From Crocinitomix algicola (GTDB lineage Bacteria > Bacteroidota > Bacteroidia > Flavobacteriales_D > Crocinitomicaceae), in NCBI RefSeq assembly GCF_001661595.2, contig NZ_LYPF02000002.1, positions 124,001 to 188,000 on the forward strand: a stretch of 64,000 nucleotides of DNA. The letters run 5' to 3'. Position 1 is the stretch's first letter; each line of letters starts with the position of its first letter. A model generated the notes under the pieces. That model saw only the letters and a list, made by a program, of their open reading frames with translations. It did no database searches and was not told the origin of the DNA. The position numbers were made by a program, and so were the translations under genes. Below, piece by piece: positions 8,082 through 18,220 of the stretch.

Positions 8082-10238
8082 TTAACGGTTGAATTTCTCT
8101 TTAAACTCTTCATCCGTATAAAACTTTCCTTCAAATTCAATTATTGGTTGTAAGTCATCTAATCCATATGCCTTAAATTCTTCTAATGCGGCATCTCGTT
8201 CTTCTTTTGTTTTATAGATAGTCGAGTAATAAGTTGTGGAGTTGTTTGCTCCTCTCACTGGTTTTAATGGACGAATGTTCATCAGTATGTTTAAAGTCTC
8301 GATTGATAACTCGCCATCTACTTGTGCCAATCGTACACGATAGATTAATTGCTCGTCTTTAGTTTCTGTATTGTCGTTTCCGTTTTCGATAGGTTCGATA
8401 AATGTCTCTAACTCCTTTTCCTCAGAATAGTTTTCCGGTAGCTCTTCTTTACCTACGCCAGCATCAACTAGTGTTACTCGTTTTTGTTGGTCATATGCAA
8501 CAACAAAAGTTTCTTTGAACCCTTTTTTCGCAAGGACTTTTTGATGGTTTTCTGCTTCGCGATAAGTTTTAAATGATCCCGTATAATAACGGTTTAAATT
8601 ATCCTTGTCTGAAGCTCCGTAGACAACTTCAATGCCTGGAAATATTTTATCAGCATCTACTTTTTTGCTAAAGGCGCCTAACTGAACACGATAGAGTTGC
8701 TCCGTGTTATTATAGTCTGGTCCTGATCGACCTTCTTCAATATTAATTCGTTCTACTTTTTCAATAACTTCATCTTCAATGGTAATGATGCGCTCATTAT
8801 CACCTGAGTTTCGTCCGACTCTTTGTATATCTACACCTTGTTGTTCGAGTTCTGCCTTTGCAGCTACAGCCTCTTCAATAGATCCGAATTCACCGAGAGT
8901 ATAGTATACGGTGTCACCTTTCATCACTGTACTATAATCGCGGTAGCCTAAAAATTTGTGTAAATCGTTTACAGTAATGTCCTTCTGTTCGCTTCCAACA
9001 ATTATTACATAGTTTAAGCCAGATCGGGTTTTATCTTTTCGGTCATCGCGATCAACTTTACGTTTACCCAAAATAACTTCCGTGCGTATTTCTGCGAATT
9101 CATGTTCGTATCCTGTAGAATCATAAAATAGTCGGGTATGATTATTGAAATCTTCCTCTGTAATAGTTACTCCAAATTCATCCACATATTCATCAAGTTT
9201 CGTGTCTGGTTCATCGTCACGATAATCGGGCACACCATCTTGGTCTTTATCGTATGGACACCCATGTTCATCAACTAATGCCTCGGCTGGTGTAGCCGGG
9301 CAATCGTCTAGAGCATCGATTACCCCATCTTTGTCAAAATCGTTTGGATCCCATTCTGCGAATAATGGAATTCCTTCATCTTCCATGCCAGGACCAATCC
9401 CTTCGCTGTCATATTCTTTTAATTTTAAGTCATAACTGAGCGAAACATGAGTGTATAATAATTTGTCATTTTTAGGGTCGCCTTTCCGATTCCCTTCACC
9501 GGCATCAGATATATTATCAACTAAATCTGTAAAAGTAAAATAATAGGTTGCAGCAATTTTAAAATCCCAACGTGGAGACATGTGAAATTCAAATCCTGCA
9601 CTAAGAGGAAGAGCAAAACTTTGCTCACGGTATTTCCCTAAATTATCCGCATTTAATTCCCGTAAATCGGTCTCATAATTATAATCACGGTGAAGAGGTA
9701 CGGCTGTTGATGCTAAAGGGTCATTTTCCGCAAGGCTCATGATTGAACCATCAGACCAATAGTGGTAAAAATTCCCGTGCCTATCGTATAAATCACTCTT
9801 TGATAAAAATTCAAAAGAAGAAAACCCTACACCTAAGAATGGATTGTAATATCTTCTACCTGTCTTAAAAAGTGGGTGGAAATTATAATAGATCATTGCA
9901 GTTCCCATCCTAATTCGCGACTCAAAATTTAAGTTACGATTAAGGGTGCGTTCATTCGATGCTATTTTAGCGTAAGTAGCTGAAAACTCAATGTTAAAGG
10001 CCTTTGATATAGGGGCATTAACTAAAAGTGATCCTCCAAATCGATTAACGGTTGAAGCAAACGATTTTTGATAATTTTGTACTTCACCATAATAAGTCAT
10101 TACGCCAGTGCCTACTCCTATTCGTGGCCGAAAAACTTGCTTTAACGTGTCTTGACTAAAGGCTTGTTGGGCGATTACCAAAAAAGCAAGAACTATACTG
10201 TATTTTATTAAACTTTGCAAACTTTGTGAATTGAGCAA
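8082..10238 (-). CDS. Outer-membrane barrel protein with TSP3 repeats and SPOR-like repeats
   Basis: 718 aa. A signal peptide (about 1-29, ending QQAFSQ) is followed by an outer-membrane barrel-like region (about 35-275) with alternating hydrophobic strands. A calcium-binding thrombospondin type 3 stretch (about 299-345, with DFDKDGVIDALDDCP and DKDQDGVPDYRDD) comes next. The C-terminal ~310 residues contain three SPOR-like units, for example YRVQLGAFSKK and YRVRLAQVDGE. OmpA-type proteins of this phylum normally end in a peptidoglycan-binding OmpA domain; here SPOR-like units, which bind glycan strands in other proteins, take that place. The reading frame has no ATG near the signal peptide, so translation appears to start at a TTG (10238, or a second TTG 18 bp inside). 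It lies 80 bp downstream of the TPR-PD40 gene and may be its partner. Confidence 0.8.
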   Translation of the reverse strand: MLNSQSLQSLIKYSIVLAFLVIAQQAFSQDTLKQVFRPRIGVGTGVMTYYGEVQNYQKSFASTVNRFGGSLLVNAPISKAFNIEFSATYAKIASNERTLNRNLNFESRIRMGTAMIYYNFHPLFKTGRRYYNPFLGVGFSSFEFLSKSDLYDRHGNFYHYWSDGSIMSLAENDPLASTAVPLHRDYNYETDLRELNADNLGKYREQSFALPLSAGFEFHMSPRWDFKIAATYYFTFTDLVDNISDAGEGNRKGDPKNDKLLYTHVSLSYDLKLKEYDSEGIGPGMEDEGIPLFAEWDPNDFDKDGVIDALDDCPATPAEALVDEHGCPYDKDQDGVPDYRDDEPDTKLDEYVDEFGVTITEEDFNNHTRLFYDSTGYEHEFAEIRTEVILGKRKVDRDDRKDKTRSGLNYVIIVGSEQKDITVNDLHKFLGYRDYSTVMKGDTVYYTLGEFGSIEEAVAAKAELEQQGVDIQRVGRNSGDNERIITIEDEVIEKVERINIEEGRSGPDYNNTEQLYRVQLGAFSKKVDADKIFPGIEVVYGASDKDNLNRYYTGSFKTYREAENHQKVLAKKGFKETFVVAYDQQKRVTLVDAGVGKEELPENYSEEKELETFIEPIENGNDNTETKDEQLIYRVRLAQVDGELSIETLNILMNIRPLKPVRGANNSTTYYSTIYKTKEERDAALEEFKAYGLDDLQPIIEFEGKFYTDEEFKEKFNR

Positions 10239-10318
10239 TAAAGATAAAATATTTTAGCCAACGGCATTCACTATCCACTTAATTTTTGGGAATAATTGAC
10301 TGTTAATATCTTTATTAA

Positions 10319-11680
10319 TTAAGGTAGCTCGTAATTAGTCATATCAATTTCAAAAAGATCGCGTGCTCCAAGCCCTCTATTTTCTTTGGTTGTGAAAGCT
10401 GAATAGTAGGCTTTCTTTTGATCTGGATAGTATACAAAATGAGTTTCATCGGCAACCGTATTAATAGGATAACCTAAATTTTGAGGTTCGCTCCAAGTGT
10501 CGCCATTATTTTTTGATACGTAAACATCATAGCCGCCCATACCTTTATGTCCTGTTGAACTAAAGAATAAGTATTCTCCGTCAGGAGTTGTGTAGACTGT
10601 GGTTTCGTCGCCCGGTGTATTGATTGTTTTACCTAAATTTTCTGGTTTCGACCAAGTATTTCCGCTTCGGTATGACACCCAAATATCTGATCGCCCTTCA
10701 CCCCCTTGTCGTTCACTAACAAAATAAGCTGTAGACCCATCAGCAGTCATTGAAATTGCGGCATCAAACATAAAGGTGTTTATCGGTTTTCCAATTGATT
10801 TTGGAGAATTCCACGTGCCTTTCCTATTCAGTTTACAATAAAAAATATCAGAGTGTTTCGTTTTAGGCTTTGGCGACTCGAGTACTTCAGTGTTAATGGT
10901 CATATAAAGCTCTTTTCCATCTGGAGTAATATAACTAATAGCATCCATGCCTTTGGTGTTAACACGACTTAATAAATCGCTCGAATTTGTAGCTTCTCCC
11001 CATGATTTCGTTTCTTCATTCCAAATACTGACATAGATATCTTCAAAAAAGCGCTGATCACCAGGACTTATGCCTCCACCAATATTATCAGCTCGCCGGG
11101 AAACAAAATAAAGTGTTTTGCCATCTGGTGAAAAAACAGGAGCCGTTTCATCAGCGGCGGTATTAATCATTGGTGACATTCTTGATATTTTCACCGCTTT
11201 TGGTGAAGCAATCATCCCTTTTGCTAGTTCGCATTGGTCTATGTGGAATTGTACTTGCAATTCATTTGCTCTCGTTTTTGAAAGTACACCTAATGCTTTC
11301 GTGTAATTGTCAATTGCAGCATCTAGTTCCCCTAATCGGTGTAAACAACGACCTAGTAAATTGTGTGCGTCTTGATGAACACTAGGATCTTTTGCTAATG
11401 CTTCTTCAACATATGTTCTTGCTTTTTCATAATTTCCGAGTAAAATATGACACTCTGCCAGCCAATAAGTGGCTTCTGCATTACCTCTATTTTTGTCAAG
11501 TGCTTCTCTAAATTTAACCAAAGCAATACGCGTATTACCTTCATTGTAATTTCTTTTTCCTTCTGCAATAAGGTATTTGGCAGTACCTTTTTCAATGATC
11601 GATGCCGTTGTATCCGGGGGAGTCATACCGAAACTGAATCCAGCAGTCATCGTTAAAAGTAGCGTAAAAAATAACTTCAT
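10319..11680 (-). CDS. Exported TPR and PD40 beta-propeller protein
   Basis: 453 aa with a signal peptide (about 1-19). Residues ~30-165 form tetratricopeptide repeats (for example ATYWLAECHILLGNYEKA). Residues ~170-450 carry repeated WD40-like PD40 units with the recurring pattern DETAPVFSPDGKTLYFVS, TPDGKELYM and TPDGEYLFFSS. The order TPR then PD40 is that of PorE-like components and other OmpA-family envelope proteins of Bacteroidota, but the terminal OmpA domain is missing. The next gene downstream on the same strand encodes the barrel/SPOR protein, which may supply the missing outer-membrane and glycan-binding parts. A structural or scaffolding role in the periplasm is inferred. Confidence 0.85.
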   Translation of the reverse strand: MKLFFTLLLTMTAGFSFGMTPPDTTASIIEKGTAKYLIAEGKRNYNEGNTRIALVKFREALDKNRGNAEATYWLAECHILLGNYEKARTYVEEALAKDPSVHQDAHNLLGRCLHRLGELDAAIDNYTKALGVLSKTRANELQVQFHIDQCELAKGMIASPKAVKISRMSPMINTAADETAPVFSPDGKTLYFVSRRADNIGGGISPGDQRFFEDIYVSIWNEETKSWGEATNSSDLLSRVNTKGMDAISYITPDGKELYMTINTEVLESPKPKTKHSDIFYCKLNRKGTWNSPKSIGKPINTFMFDAAISMTADGSTAYFVSERQGGEGRSDIWVSYRSGNTWSKPENLGKTINTPGDETTVYTTPDGEYLFFSSTGHKGMGGYDVYVSKNNGDTWSEPQNLGYPINTVADETHFVYYPDQKKAYYSAFTTKENRGLGARDLFEIDMTNYELP

Positions 11681-11729
11681 ATTTCTTTAGTTTATCATTC
11701 CTTTTTGCTAAAAATACAATTTTCCGAAA

Positions 11730-12647
11730 TTATTCAATGTTATCAACGTTATTTTCTTCCTCTTCGTCATTTTTTTCACCGATTGTATTCTTTGTTCGAA
11801 CCGCATAGTCGTTTTTATTGAGGTCAACAATTTCGTGCATCGATAAAGTTGCTGACGTAATTGCTAGAATAGGTGCAAGGGCAGCAAGTAAAAATGTGAT
11901 AACGAGAATGGTTCCCCAAAATAATTGAGTGGAGGTGTCGCTCGGTAAGGTTGCAAAGCTTCTAAAAACGTAAAAAAAAGATAAAAAGAAAATAGAGTAT
12001 ATACTACCAATTGAAATGGCAAGTCCCCTGTGTTTTGAGACAAAATAAACACTTTGTTGGATATTTAATCGCCTTCGCTCATTGATGTAATCGATGAATG
12101 CAAATCCGTAAAAATAAAAACCAATAGCGATTGGTAACGAGAAAATAAGAATGTCCTTAATGGTAGAATTAAAAAATGACGCTATTCCCAAAATAATTAC
12201 AATAAAAAAATATTCCCAAAAAATATTTCTCATCGCAATTTGGATACCTCTTCTAATATCGTTAACCAACTGTTTAAAACTGAATTTGTATTTATTGCCT
12301 GTTAAAATTTGTTCTATACGCTCTGATAAAAGCGCAATTATTGGGGACAATATGATTACAACAATGTATAATGTGAATTTCGTAAAAATCATATTCAACG
12401 AATCGAAAAATATCATCTGAACCGTGCGCCAGGTGATTGCTCTCAACGTTTCAAGTTCTCTGGCGTTGGCAACCAAATCCCGTCCAATGCTGAGCTCAAC
12501 AGCTTCAAAGTATAAACCGAGCCAATAGACTCCAACAAATAGAATTAAGGGGAATAGAATGAACCAATATAGTTTGTGGTCCAATAAGAATCTTATCCCT
12601 TTAATGTAGTTCTTATAACCAAGTCCCAATAATTGAAAAAAGTTCAT
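11730..12647 (-). CDS. EI24/CysZ-like integral membrane protein
   Basis: 305 aa with several long membrane helices (about 28-50, 88-110, 135-160, 165-185, 205-230 and 240-265) and a charged, Glu/Asn-rich C-terminal tail. The start FFQLLGLGYKNYIKGIRFLL and the spacing of helices fit the EI24 domain family, which includes bacterial CysZ sulfate permeases and eukaryotic EI24. The general family is fairly clear, but transport of sulfate is not supported by any neighbour: no cysteine or sulfate assimilation gene is adjacent (the cystathionine beta-synthase is 14 kb away). It is the first gene of a minus-strand run leading to the TPR-PD40 gene 49 bp downstream, and it is divergent from the VWA gene. 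Confidence 0.8.
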   Translation of the reverse strand: MNFFQLLGLGYKNYIKGIRFLLDHKLYWFILFPLILFVGVYWLGLYFEAVELSIGRDLVANARELETLRAITWRTVQMIFFDSLNMIFTKFTLYIVVIILSPIIALLSERIEQILTGNKYKFSFKQLVNDIRRGIQIAMRNIFWEYFFIVIILGIASFFNSTIKDILIFSLPIAIGFYFYGFAFIDYINERRRLNIQQSVYFVSKHRGLAISIGSIYSIFFLSFFYVFRSFATLPSDTSTQLFWGTILVITFLLAALAPILAITSATLSMHEIVDLNKNDYAVRTKNTIGEKNDEEEENNVDNIE

Positions 12648-12758
12648 TCTAAGTTAAAGTTTTGATGAAAACATGTATCGTCGATAAATATAAAAACATA
12701 AATAGCAATATTTGATATCAGATATAACAATTTCGTTAATTTTAGGCCTTTAGAATTT

Positions 12759-14828
12759 GTGGACTTTTTATTTACATATCATCCTATTTGGCTGCTTGCG
12801 GCATGTTTAATCGCTTTTACTTATGCGTTCTTTCTTTATCGTAAAGAGCGTTTACTTGAAGATGTTAAGCGTTCAGTTATATGGTTATTAGCCGGTTTCC
12901 GTTTTGTTTCGGTATTTATTATTGCTATGCTATTGTTAGGAATTGTGCTGGAAAAATTGAATGAACGGAAAGAAAAGCCGCTATTATTTGTAGTAAATGA
13001 TAATTCCGCGTCAGTTTTGCTAACTAGTGATTCTACCTATTATAAAACAGAGTTTTTACAACAGTTAAAGAGTTTTGGGGATGAAATGCAGCATAAGTTT
13101 GACGTTCAAAATTATAACTTTAGCGATGAATTGATTCCTGGTTTTGAAGTTGATTTCAAAGGAAAAACAACTAATTTGTCCGAAGTTTTTAATACAATTT
13201 TTGATCAGTATACGAACCGAAATATTGGCGGAATTGTGCTAGCCAGTGACGGAATATATAATGCTGGAGCTAATCCTATTTATGCGATTTCGAGAAAATC
13301 TTATTTGCCAGTTTTTACGATTGGTTTAGGTGACACAAACCTGGTTAAGGATGTACGGGTGGATCAAGTTCGTCATAATGACATTGCTTTTCTGGGAAAC
13401 GAATTTCCCATAGAAATAGAAATTTCTCATTCGAAATGCGATGCTGAAGAAGTAACTGTAGAAATTTTAGCCGAAGATAAAGTTTTGAAACGTGAACAGC
13501 TTACCTTGTCTGGAGAACAAGGACTAGAGAAAATTGACTTTATTCTCAAAGCGAGTAAAGTTGGTATTCAAAAATTTACAGTTCGGGTAAGCGCTGTTTC
13601 TAACGAGTATAGTACTGCAAATAATACCGCGAACTTTTATGTTGAAGTGATTGATGGAAGACAAAAAATTCTAATTATTCACCAAGCACCACACCCTGAT
13701 ATAGGGGCATTACGCTATGTAATTGAGAAAAATAAAAATTATGAAGTTACCGTACAAAAACTCAAAGATGTAAAAGAGCTAAAAGGTTATGATTTGGTAG
13801 TAGTGCACAATTACAATGAATCAAACCCTTTGCTTACAGAATATCTATTTAGCGGCCAAGGTCCTGTTTTGTATATTGCAGGAACCAGCTCTAATTTTGA
13901 TGATTTAAGTGCTTTAAATATTGGACTCAGTGGTAGGTCGCATGCAGGAGAAGATGTTCAATTTGTAATGAATTCAAATTTTAAAGACATCCTAATGTCC
14001 CCAGAAGAAATGCGATTTTTGGCAAATGCCCCTCCGTTAAAATTACCGTTTGGTAATATTAAGTATAGTAATTCAATTCAAATTTTCGGATATCAGAAAA
14101 TTGGAAATATGACCTTGGATAATCCTTTAATGTACTTTTCCGAAAAAAGAAATAGCAAGTATGGAGTTATCATGGGTGATGGATTTTGGCGATGGCGACT
14201 TTATGATCAGCTGCAGCACGAAAACACGACAAACTTTGAGTCATTTTTTAATAAAATTATTACCTACCTCGCGGTAAAAGAAAATAAAGATCCCTTTAGA
14301 ATTCAAATTGCAAAAGAATTTACTGAAAATGAAGATGTTTTTGTGAAGGCAGAATTATATAATCAGTCTTTTGATCGTGTAAACGAACCTGAGGTTTCAT
14401 TTAACTATAAACAGGTGAATGGAGATTTGTTTGAATCGTATTTTGTAAAAACCTCTGAGGCCTATCAATTAAATTTAGGTAGATTAAATCAAGGTGTTTA
14501 CGAGTGGACCGCCAAGACTTCATTTCTAGGCGAGGTTTATGAGAAAAAAGGGACGTTTGTGGTTAAAGAAGTAAAACTCGAGTTTTTAAATACAGTTGCT
14601 AATCATCGGTTGTTAAGAAATATTGCGAAGAATTCAGGAGGCGAGTTTTACTTTACTAATCAGTTGGCTCAGTTAAAATCGGACATTGAAAAGCGCGAAG
14701 ATATGGTAACAGTGGTTTATCAAGAGAAGGAGTTTGATGACCTAATCGACTATAAGTGGATTTTCTTCTTAATCGTATTTCTTTTTAGTTTCGAATGGTT
14801 TGTTCGAAAGTATCAAGGGGCTTATTAG
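12759..14828 (+). CDS. Membrane protein with a von Willebrand A domain
   Basis: 689 aa. Two N-terminal membrane helices (about 10-27 and 42-64) are followed by a VWA-type domain with a complete-looking metal-ion-dependent adhesion site. This comprises DNSAS (residues 81-85, DxSxS), a Thr in KGKTTNLSE and an Asp in LASDGIYNAG. A long extracytoplasmic region follows (about 200-660), then one C-terminal helix (about 665-683). This architecture is like BatA-type and other N-terminal double-transmembrane proteins common in Bacteroidota. The start is GTG at 12759, which places the first helix directly at the N-terminus. No MoxR ATPase is adjacent, so a MoxR/Bat system is not supported here. Role unknown; protein binding at the periplasmic face is likely. 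Confidence 0.82.
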   Translation: MDFLFTYHPIWLLAACLIAFTYAFFLYRKERLLEDVKRSVIWLLAGFRFVSVFIIAMLLLGIVLEKLNERKEKPLLFVVNDNSASVLLTSDSTYYKTEFLQQLKSFGDEMQHKFDVQNYNFSDELIPGFEVDFKGKTTNLSEVFNTIFDQYTNRNIGGIVLASDGIYNAGANPIYAISRKSYLPVFTIGLGDTNLVKDVRVDQVRHNDIAFLGNEFPIEIEISHSKCDAEEVTVEILAEDKVLKREQLTLSGEQGLEKIDFILKASKVGIQKFTVRVSAVSNEYSTANNTANFYVEVIDGRQKILIIHQAPHPDIGALRYVIEKNKNYEVTVQKLKDVKELKGYDLVVVHNYNESNPLLTEYLFSGQGPVLYIAGTSSNFDDLSALNIGLSGRSHAGEDVQFVMNSNFKDILMSPEEMRFLANAPPLKLPFGNIKYSNSIQIFGYQKIGNMTLDNPLMYFSEKRNSKYGVIMGDGFWRWRLYDQLQHENTTNFESFFNKIITYLAVKENKDPFRIQIAKEFTENEDVFVKAELYNQSFDRVNEPEVSFNYKQVNGDLFESYFVKTSEAYQLNLGRLNQGVYEWTAKTSFLGEVYEKKGTFVVKEVKLEFLNTVANHRLLRNIAKNSGGEFYFTNQLAQLKSDIEKREDMVTVVYQEKEFDDLIDYKWIFFLIVFLFSFEWFVRKYQGAY

Positions 14829-14947
14829 GAAATTCGACTCACCACTTACCACGTTTTACGAACATTCATCCTATTTTTTTTAAGAAGAATTAAAAAGCAC
14901 TTATTTTAGCATTTGAGCAATTTAGCTACACGTAAATGTTTGTCACT

Positions 14948-17900
14948 ATGAAGAAAATTAAATTAATTACCCTCAGTTTGTTAATTTCTACAATTGGATT
15001 CACACAATCCGATAAAAAGAAAAATGAAGAAACAAATCAAGTCAATTCAGGTTTGGTTGCAGGATTGAAATTCAGAAATATTGGACCTGCATTAACTGCG
15101 GGTAGAATTTCAGATTTAGCAGTTAACCCGAACAATTCAAATGAGTATTATTTGGCCATTGCCTCTGGAGGTGTTTTTAAAACTCAAAATCATGGTGTCA
15201 CATTTGAACCTATTTTTGACAATGAAAACGCTTATTCAATTGGGTGCATAACAATCGATCCTAATCATACTTCAACAATTTGGGTTGGCACAGGGGAAAA
15301 TAATAACCAAAGATCAGTTGCATACGGTGATGGTGTATATAAATCAACAGATGGTGGCAAATCATGGAAAAACATGGGGTTGAAAAACTCCGAGCACATT
15401 TCGAAAATTATAGTGGATCCCAGAAACTCGGATGTTGTCTATGTTGCAGCATACGGACCTCTTTGGTCTTCAGGTGGAGAACGAGGAATCTATAAGTCGA
15501 TAGATGGTGGAGAATCCTGGGAGCGAGTTCATTTTATTTCAGAAAATTCGGGTAGTGCTGATTTAGTAATGGATCCTTCCAATCCTGATGTATTATACGA
15601 AGCGGTTCATCAGAGAAGAAGGCATGTATTTACTTATGTAGGGGGAGGAAAAGAAAGCGCAATTTATAAATCTGTAAATGGCGGAAAAACGTGGACCGAA
15701 CTAAAAAGTGGCTTGCCAACAGGTAAAATGGGAAGGGTAGGCTTAGCTATTTCACCTGCAGATCCAAATTATGTTTATGCCATCATAGAAGCGGAAGATG
15801 ATAATGGAGGATTTTACCGCTCAATTGATAAAGGAGCAAGCTGGCAGAAAAGATCAAATCACAAGACAAGTGGGAATTACTACCAAGAAATTATTTGTGA
15901 TCCAATTGATAAAAATAAAGTTTTTAGCATGGATACGTGGCTACATCACACCGAGGATGGTGGTAAAAGTTTTATTGCAACTGGAGAAAAAGGCAAACAT
16001 GTAGATAATCATTGTATTTGGGTGAACCCAGAAAATACGAACCATTGGCTCGTTGGTTGTGACGGTGGTTTATATGAAACATACGATCATGCTGAAAATT
16101 GGCATTATAAACCAAATCTTCCCATTACACAATTTTATAAAGTGACTGTAGATAATGACGAGCCTTTTTATAATGTTTATGGTGGAACACAAGACAATAA
16201 TTCTTTAGGAGGTCCTTCTCGAACAATTAATAATGCAGGAATTTTAAATTCTGATTGGTACATTACGAATGGTGGAGATGGCTTTGAATCGCAAGTGGAC
16301 CCTGAAGACCCAAATATTGTGTATGCACAAGCGCAATATGGCTGGTTGGTGAGATATGATCGTAAAAGTGGGGAAAAAATCGGAATTCAACCTATGCCAA
16401 GTAAAGGAGAAGATGCTTATCGTTGGAATTGGGATGCCCCGCTTGTGATTTCAAACCATGACCACAAAACCTTGTATTTTGCGGCAAACAAAGTCTTTAA
16501 AAGCACCGATAGAGGTAATTCATGGGAAACAATTTCACCTGATTTAACTCGTCAAATTGACCGGAATCAGTTGAAAGTTATGGGTGAAATTCAATCGCCT
16601 GATGTCGTAATGAAGAATAAGTCTACGACAATTTATGGGAATATTGTGGCGTTGGATGAATCACCGCTTGAAAAGGATGTGCTATACGTAGGTACAGATG
16701 ATGGGTTGATTCACGTGTCAAAAAATCGGGGAGAAACATGGGATAAACACGAGAATTTTCCAGGGATTCCAAAGATGACCTATGTGAATATGCTCGTGGC
16801 ATCGCAGCATAAGAAAGGAACTTTGTTTGCGGCTTTCAATAATCATAAAAATGGTGATTTTAAACCATATATACTGCGAAGTAAAGATTATGGAAAGTCA
16901 TGGGAAAATATAGCAGGAAATCTTCCGGAAAGAGGTTCCGTTTATGCGCTTGCTGAAGATCATAAAAATGAAAATCTATTATTTGCCGGAACGGAGTTTG
17001 GTTTATTTTTTACAGTTGATGGAGGAATAAATTGGGTGCAGTTAAAGGCTGGGATACCAACTATTGCCATTCGTGATATTGCCATTCAAAAACGTGAAAA
17101 CGACCTAGTATTGGCTTCTTTTGGGCGAGGCTTTTATGTGTTGGATGACTATTCGGCGTTGAGAGAATTAAGTGAGGATTTAATGGAGAAAGAGGCTTAT
17201 GTTTTTCCGATTCGTAAGGCTCTTTTATATGTCGAGTCGAATCCACTAGGATTAAAGGGTACAGGTTCTCAAGGTGCATCAATGTATGCCGCTCCTAACC
17301 CTGAATTTGGTGCAATGTTCACATATTATTTAGATGAAAGTCCAAAGTCGCCTAAATCTCAACGCAAAGAAATGGAGAATAAAGCGAAGGAAGAGGGGCG
17401 AGAGATTGATTACCCGACTTATAATGAATTTGTGGCGGAAGATAATTACGAAGATCCTTATTTATTATTTCTAGTACGTGACGCACAGGGAAATGAAGTT
17501 CGAAAAATAAAAACTAATGCAAGCAAAGGAATAAATCGTGTGAACTGGAACTTAAGATACCCAACAACTACTCCAATTCAGTTAAATAAAGGTGCGGTTG
17601 GCCGTTATAGTTTGCCTGACGAGGGACCATTAGTGGTTCCAGGAAAGTATAATGTGTCGATGTATTTGAGCGAGAACGGTATTTTTAAAAAACTAACGGA
17701 GGCTGTTGAGTTTGAAGTTGAAGCATTAGAGAACTCATCTTTATCCCGACAATCAGAGGATATTTTGGCCTTTAAGACTGAACTTGCAGAATTAAGAAGA
17801 AGGTTGAGAGGGACAATTAGTCAGTATGCAGAATTGAATGATCGATTAAAACATATGGCAGCGGCCATTCAAGAATATCCTAATGCTGATCTAGACTGGA

Positions 17901-18220
17901 TGAAAGAGGTTAAAGCTTTGGCAAGTCTTTTACATGATACACGAATTGCTATTTGGGGAGATTTTCACAAGTCGCAACGAGATATTGAAACTTTACCAGG
18001 AGCCGCAGGTCGAATTGAAACCATTATCTACCAATCGTGGTATTCAACTTCAAATGTAACAACTACTCAAAAAGATCAATATGCAATCGCTAAAGTAGAA
18101 TATGCTCAAATTAGAAAGTCTATTGATGAGGTGTTAATGCGCGTAACCGAAATGGAAAAGAAAATGAACCTTAAAGGTGTTCCTTATACCCCAAGTAGAC
18201 CGAATTGGAAGATTGATTAA
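14948..18220 (+). CDS. Secreted VPS10/BNR-repeat propeller protein (sialidase/glycosyl hydrolase-like)
   Basis: About 1090 aa. I take the start at 14948 because it opens a standard signal peptide (MKKIKLITLSLLISTIGFTQ); an in-frame ATG at 14936 adds four residues. The first ~750 residues contain at least eight Asp-box/BNR units of the form SxDGGxSW, for example KSTDGGKSW, KSIDGGESW, KSVNGGKTW and KSTDRGNSW. These predict one or two large beta-propellers of the VPS10/sortilin or xyloglucanase type. The C-terminal ~340 residues are a separate domain ending in a helical, charged segment. Databases often call such proteins glycosyl hydrolases, but the Asp box is structural and does not prove activity. 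It ends tail-to-tail with the WbqC gene on a shared TTAA. Confidence 0.85.
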   Translation: MKKIKLITLSLLISTIGFTQSDKKKNEETNQVNSGLVAGLKFRNIGPALTAGRISDLAVNPNNSNEYYLAIASGGVFKTQNHGVTFEPIFDNENAYSIGCITIDPNHTSTIWVGTGENNNQRSVAYGDGVYKSTDGGKSWKNMGLKNSEHISKIIVDPRNSDVVYVAAYGPLWSSGGERGIYKSIDGGESWERVHFISENSGSADLVMDPSNPDVLYEAVHQRRRHVFTYVGGGKESAIYKSVNGGKTWTELKSGLPTGKMGRVGLAISPADPNYVYAIIEAEDDNGGFYRSIDKGASWQKRSNHKTSGNYYQEIICDPIDKNKVFSMDTWLHHTEDGGKSFIATGEKGKHVDNHCIWVNPENTNHWLVGCDGGLYETYDHAENWHYKPNLPITQFYKVTVDNDEPFYNVYGGTQDNNSLGGPSRTINNAGILNSDWYITNGGDGFESQVDPEDPNIVYAQAQYGWLVRYDRKSGEKIGIQPMPSKGEDAYRWNWDAPLVISNHDHKTLYFAANKVFKSTDRGNSWETISPDLTRQIDRNQLKVMGEIQSPDVVMKNKSTTIYGNIVALDESPLEKDVLYVGTDDGLIHVSKNRGETWDKHENFPGIPKMTYVNMLVASQHKKGTLFAAFNNHKNGDFKPYILRSKDYGKSWENIAGNLPERGSVYALAEDHKNENLLFAGTEFGLFFTVDGGINWVQLKAGIPTIAIRDIAIQKRENDLVLASFGRGFYVLDDYSALRELSEDLMEKEAYVFPIRKALLYVESNPLGLKGTGSQGASMYAAPNPEFGAMFTYYLDESPKSPKSQRKEMENKAKEEGREIDYPTYNEFVAEDNYEDPYLLFLVRDAQGNEVRKIKTNASKGINRVNWNLRYPTTTPIQLNKGAVGRYSLPDEGPLVVPGKYNVSMYLSENGIFKKLTEAVEFEVEALENSSLSRQSEDILAFKTELAELRRRLRGTISQYAELNDRLKHMAAAIQEYPNADLDWMKEVKALASLLHDTRIAIWGDFHKSQRDIETLPGAAGRIETIIYQSWYSTSNVTTTQKDQYAIAKVEYAQIRKSIDEVLMRVTEMEKKMNLKGVPYTPSRPNWKID

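Noticed and set aside
14948-18220. Internal similarity of Asp-box units taken as a DNA repeat
   Set aside because: Repetition is at the protein level only; the DNA copies are diverged and explained by the propeller fold.
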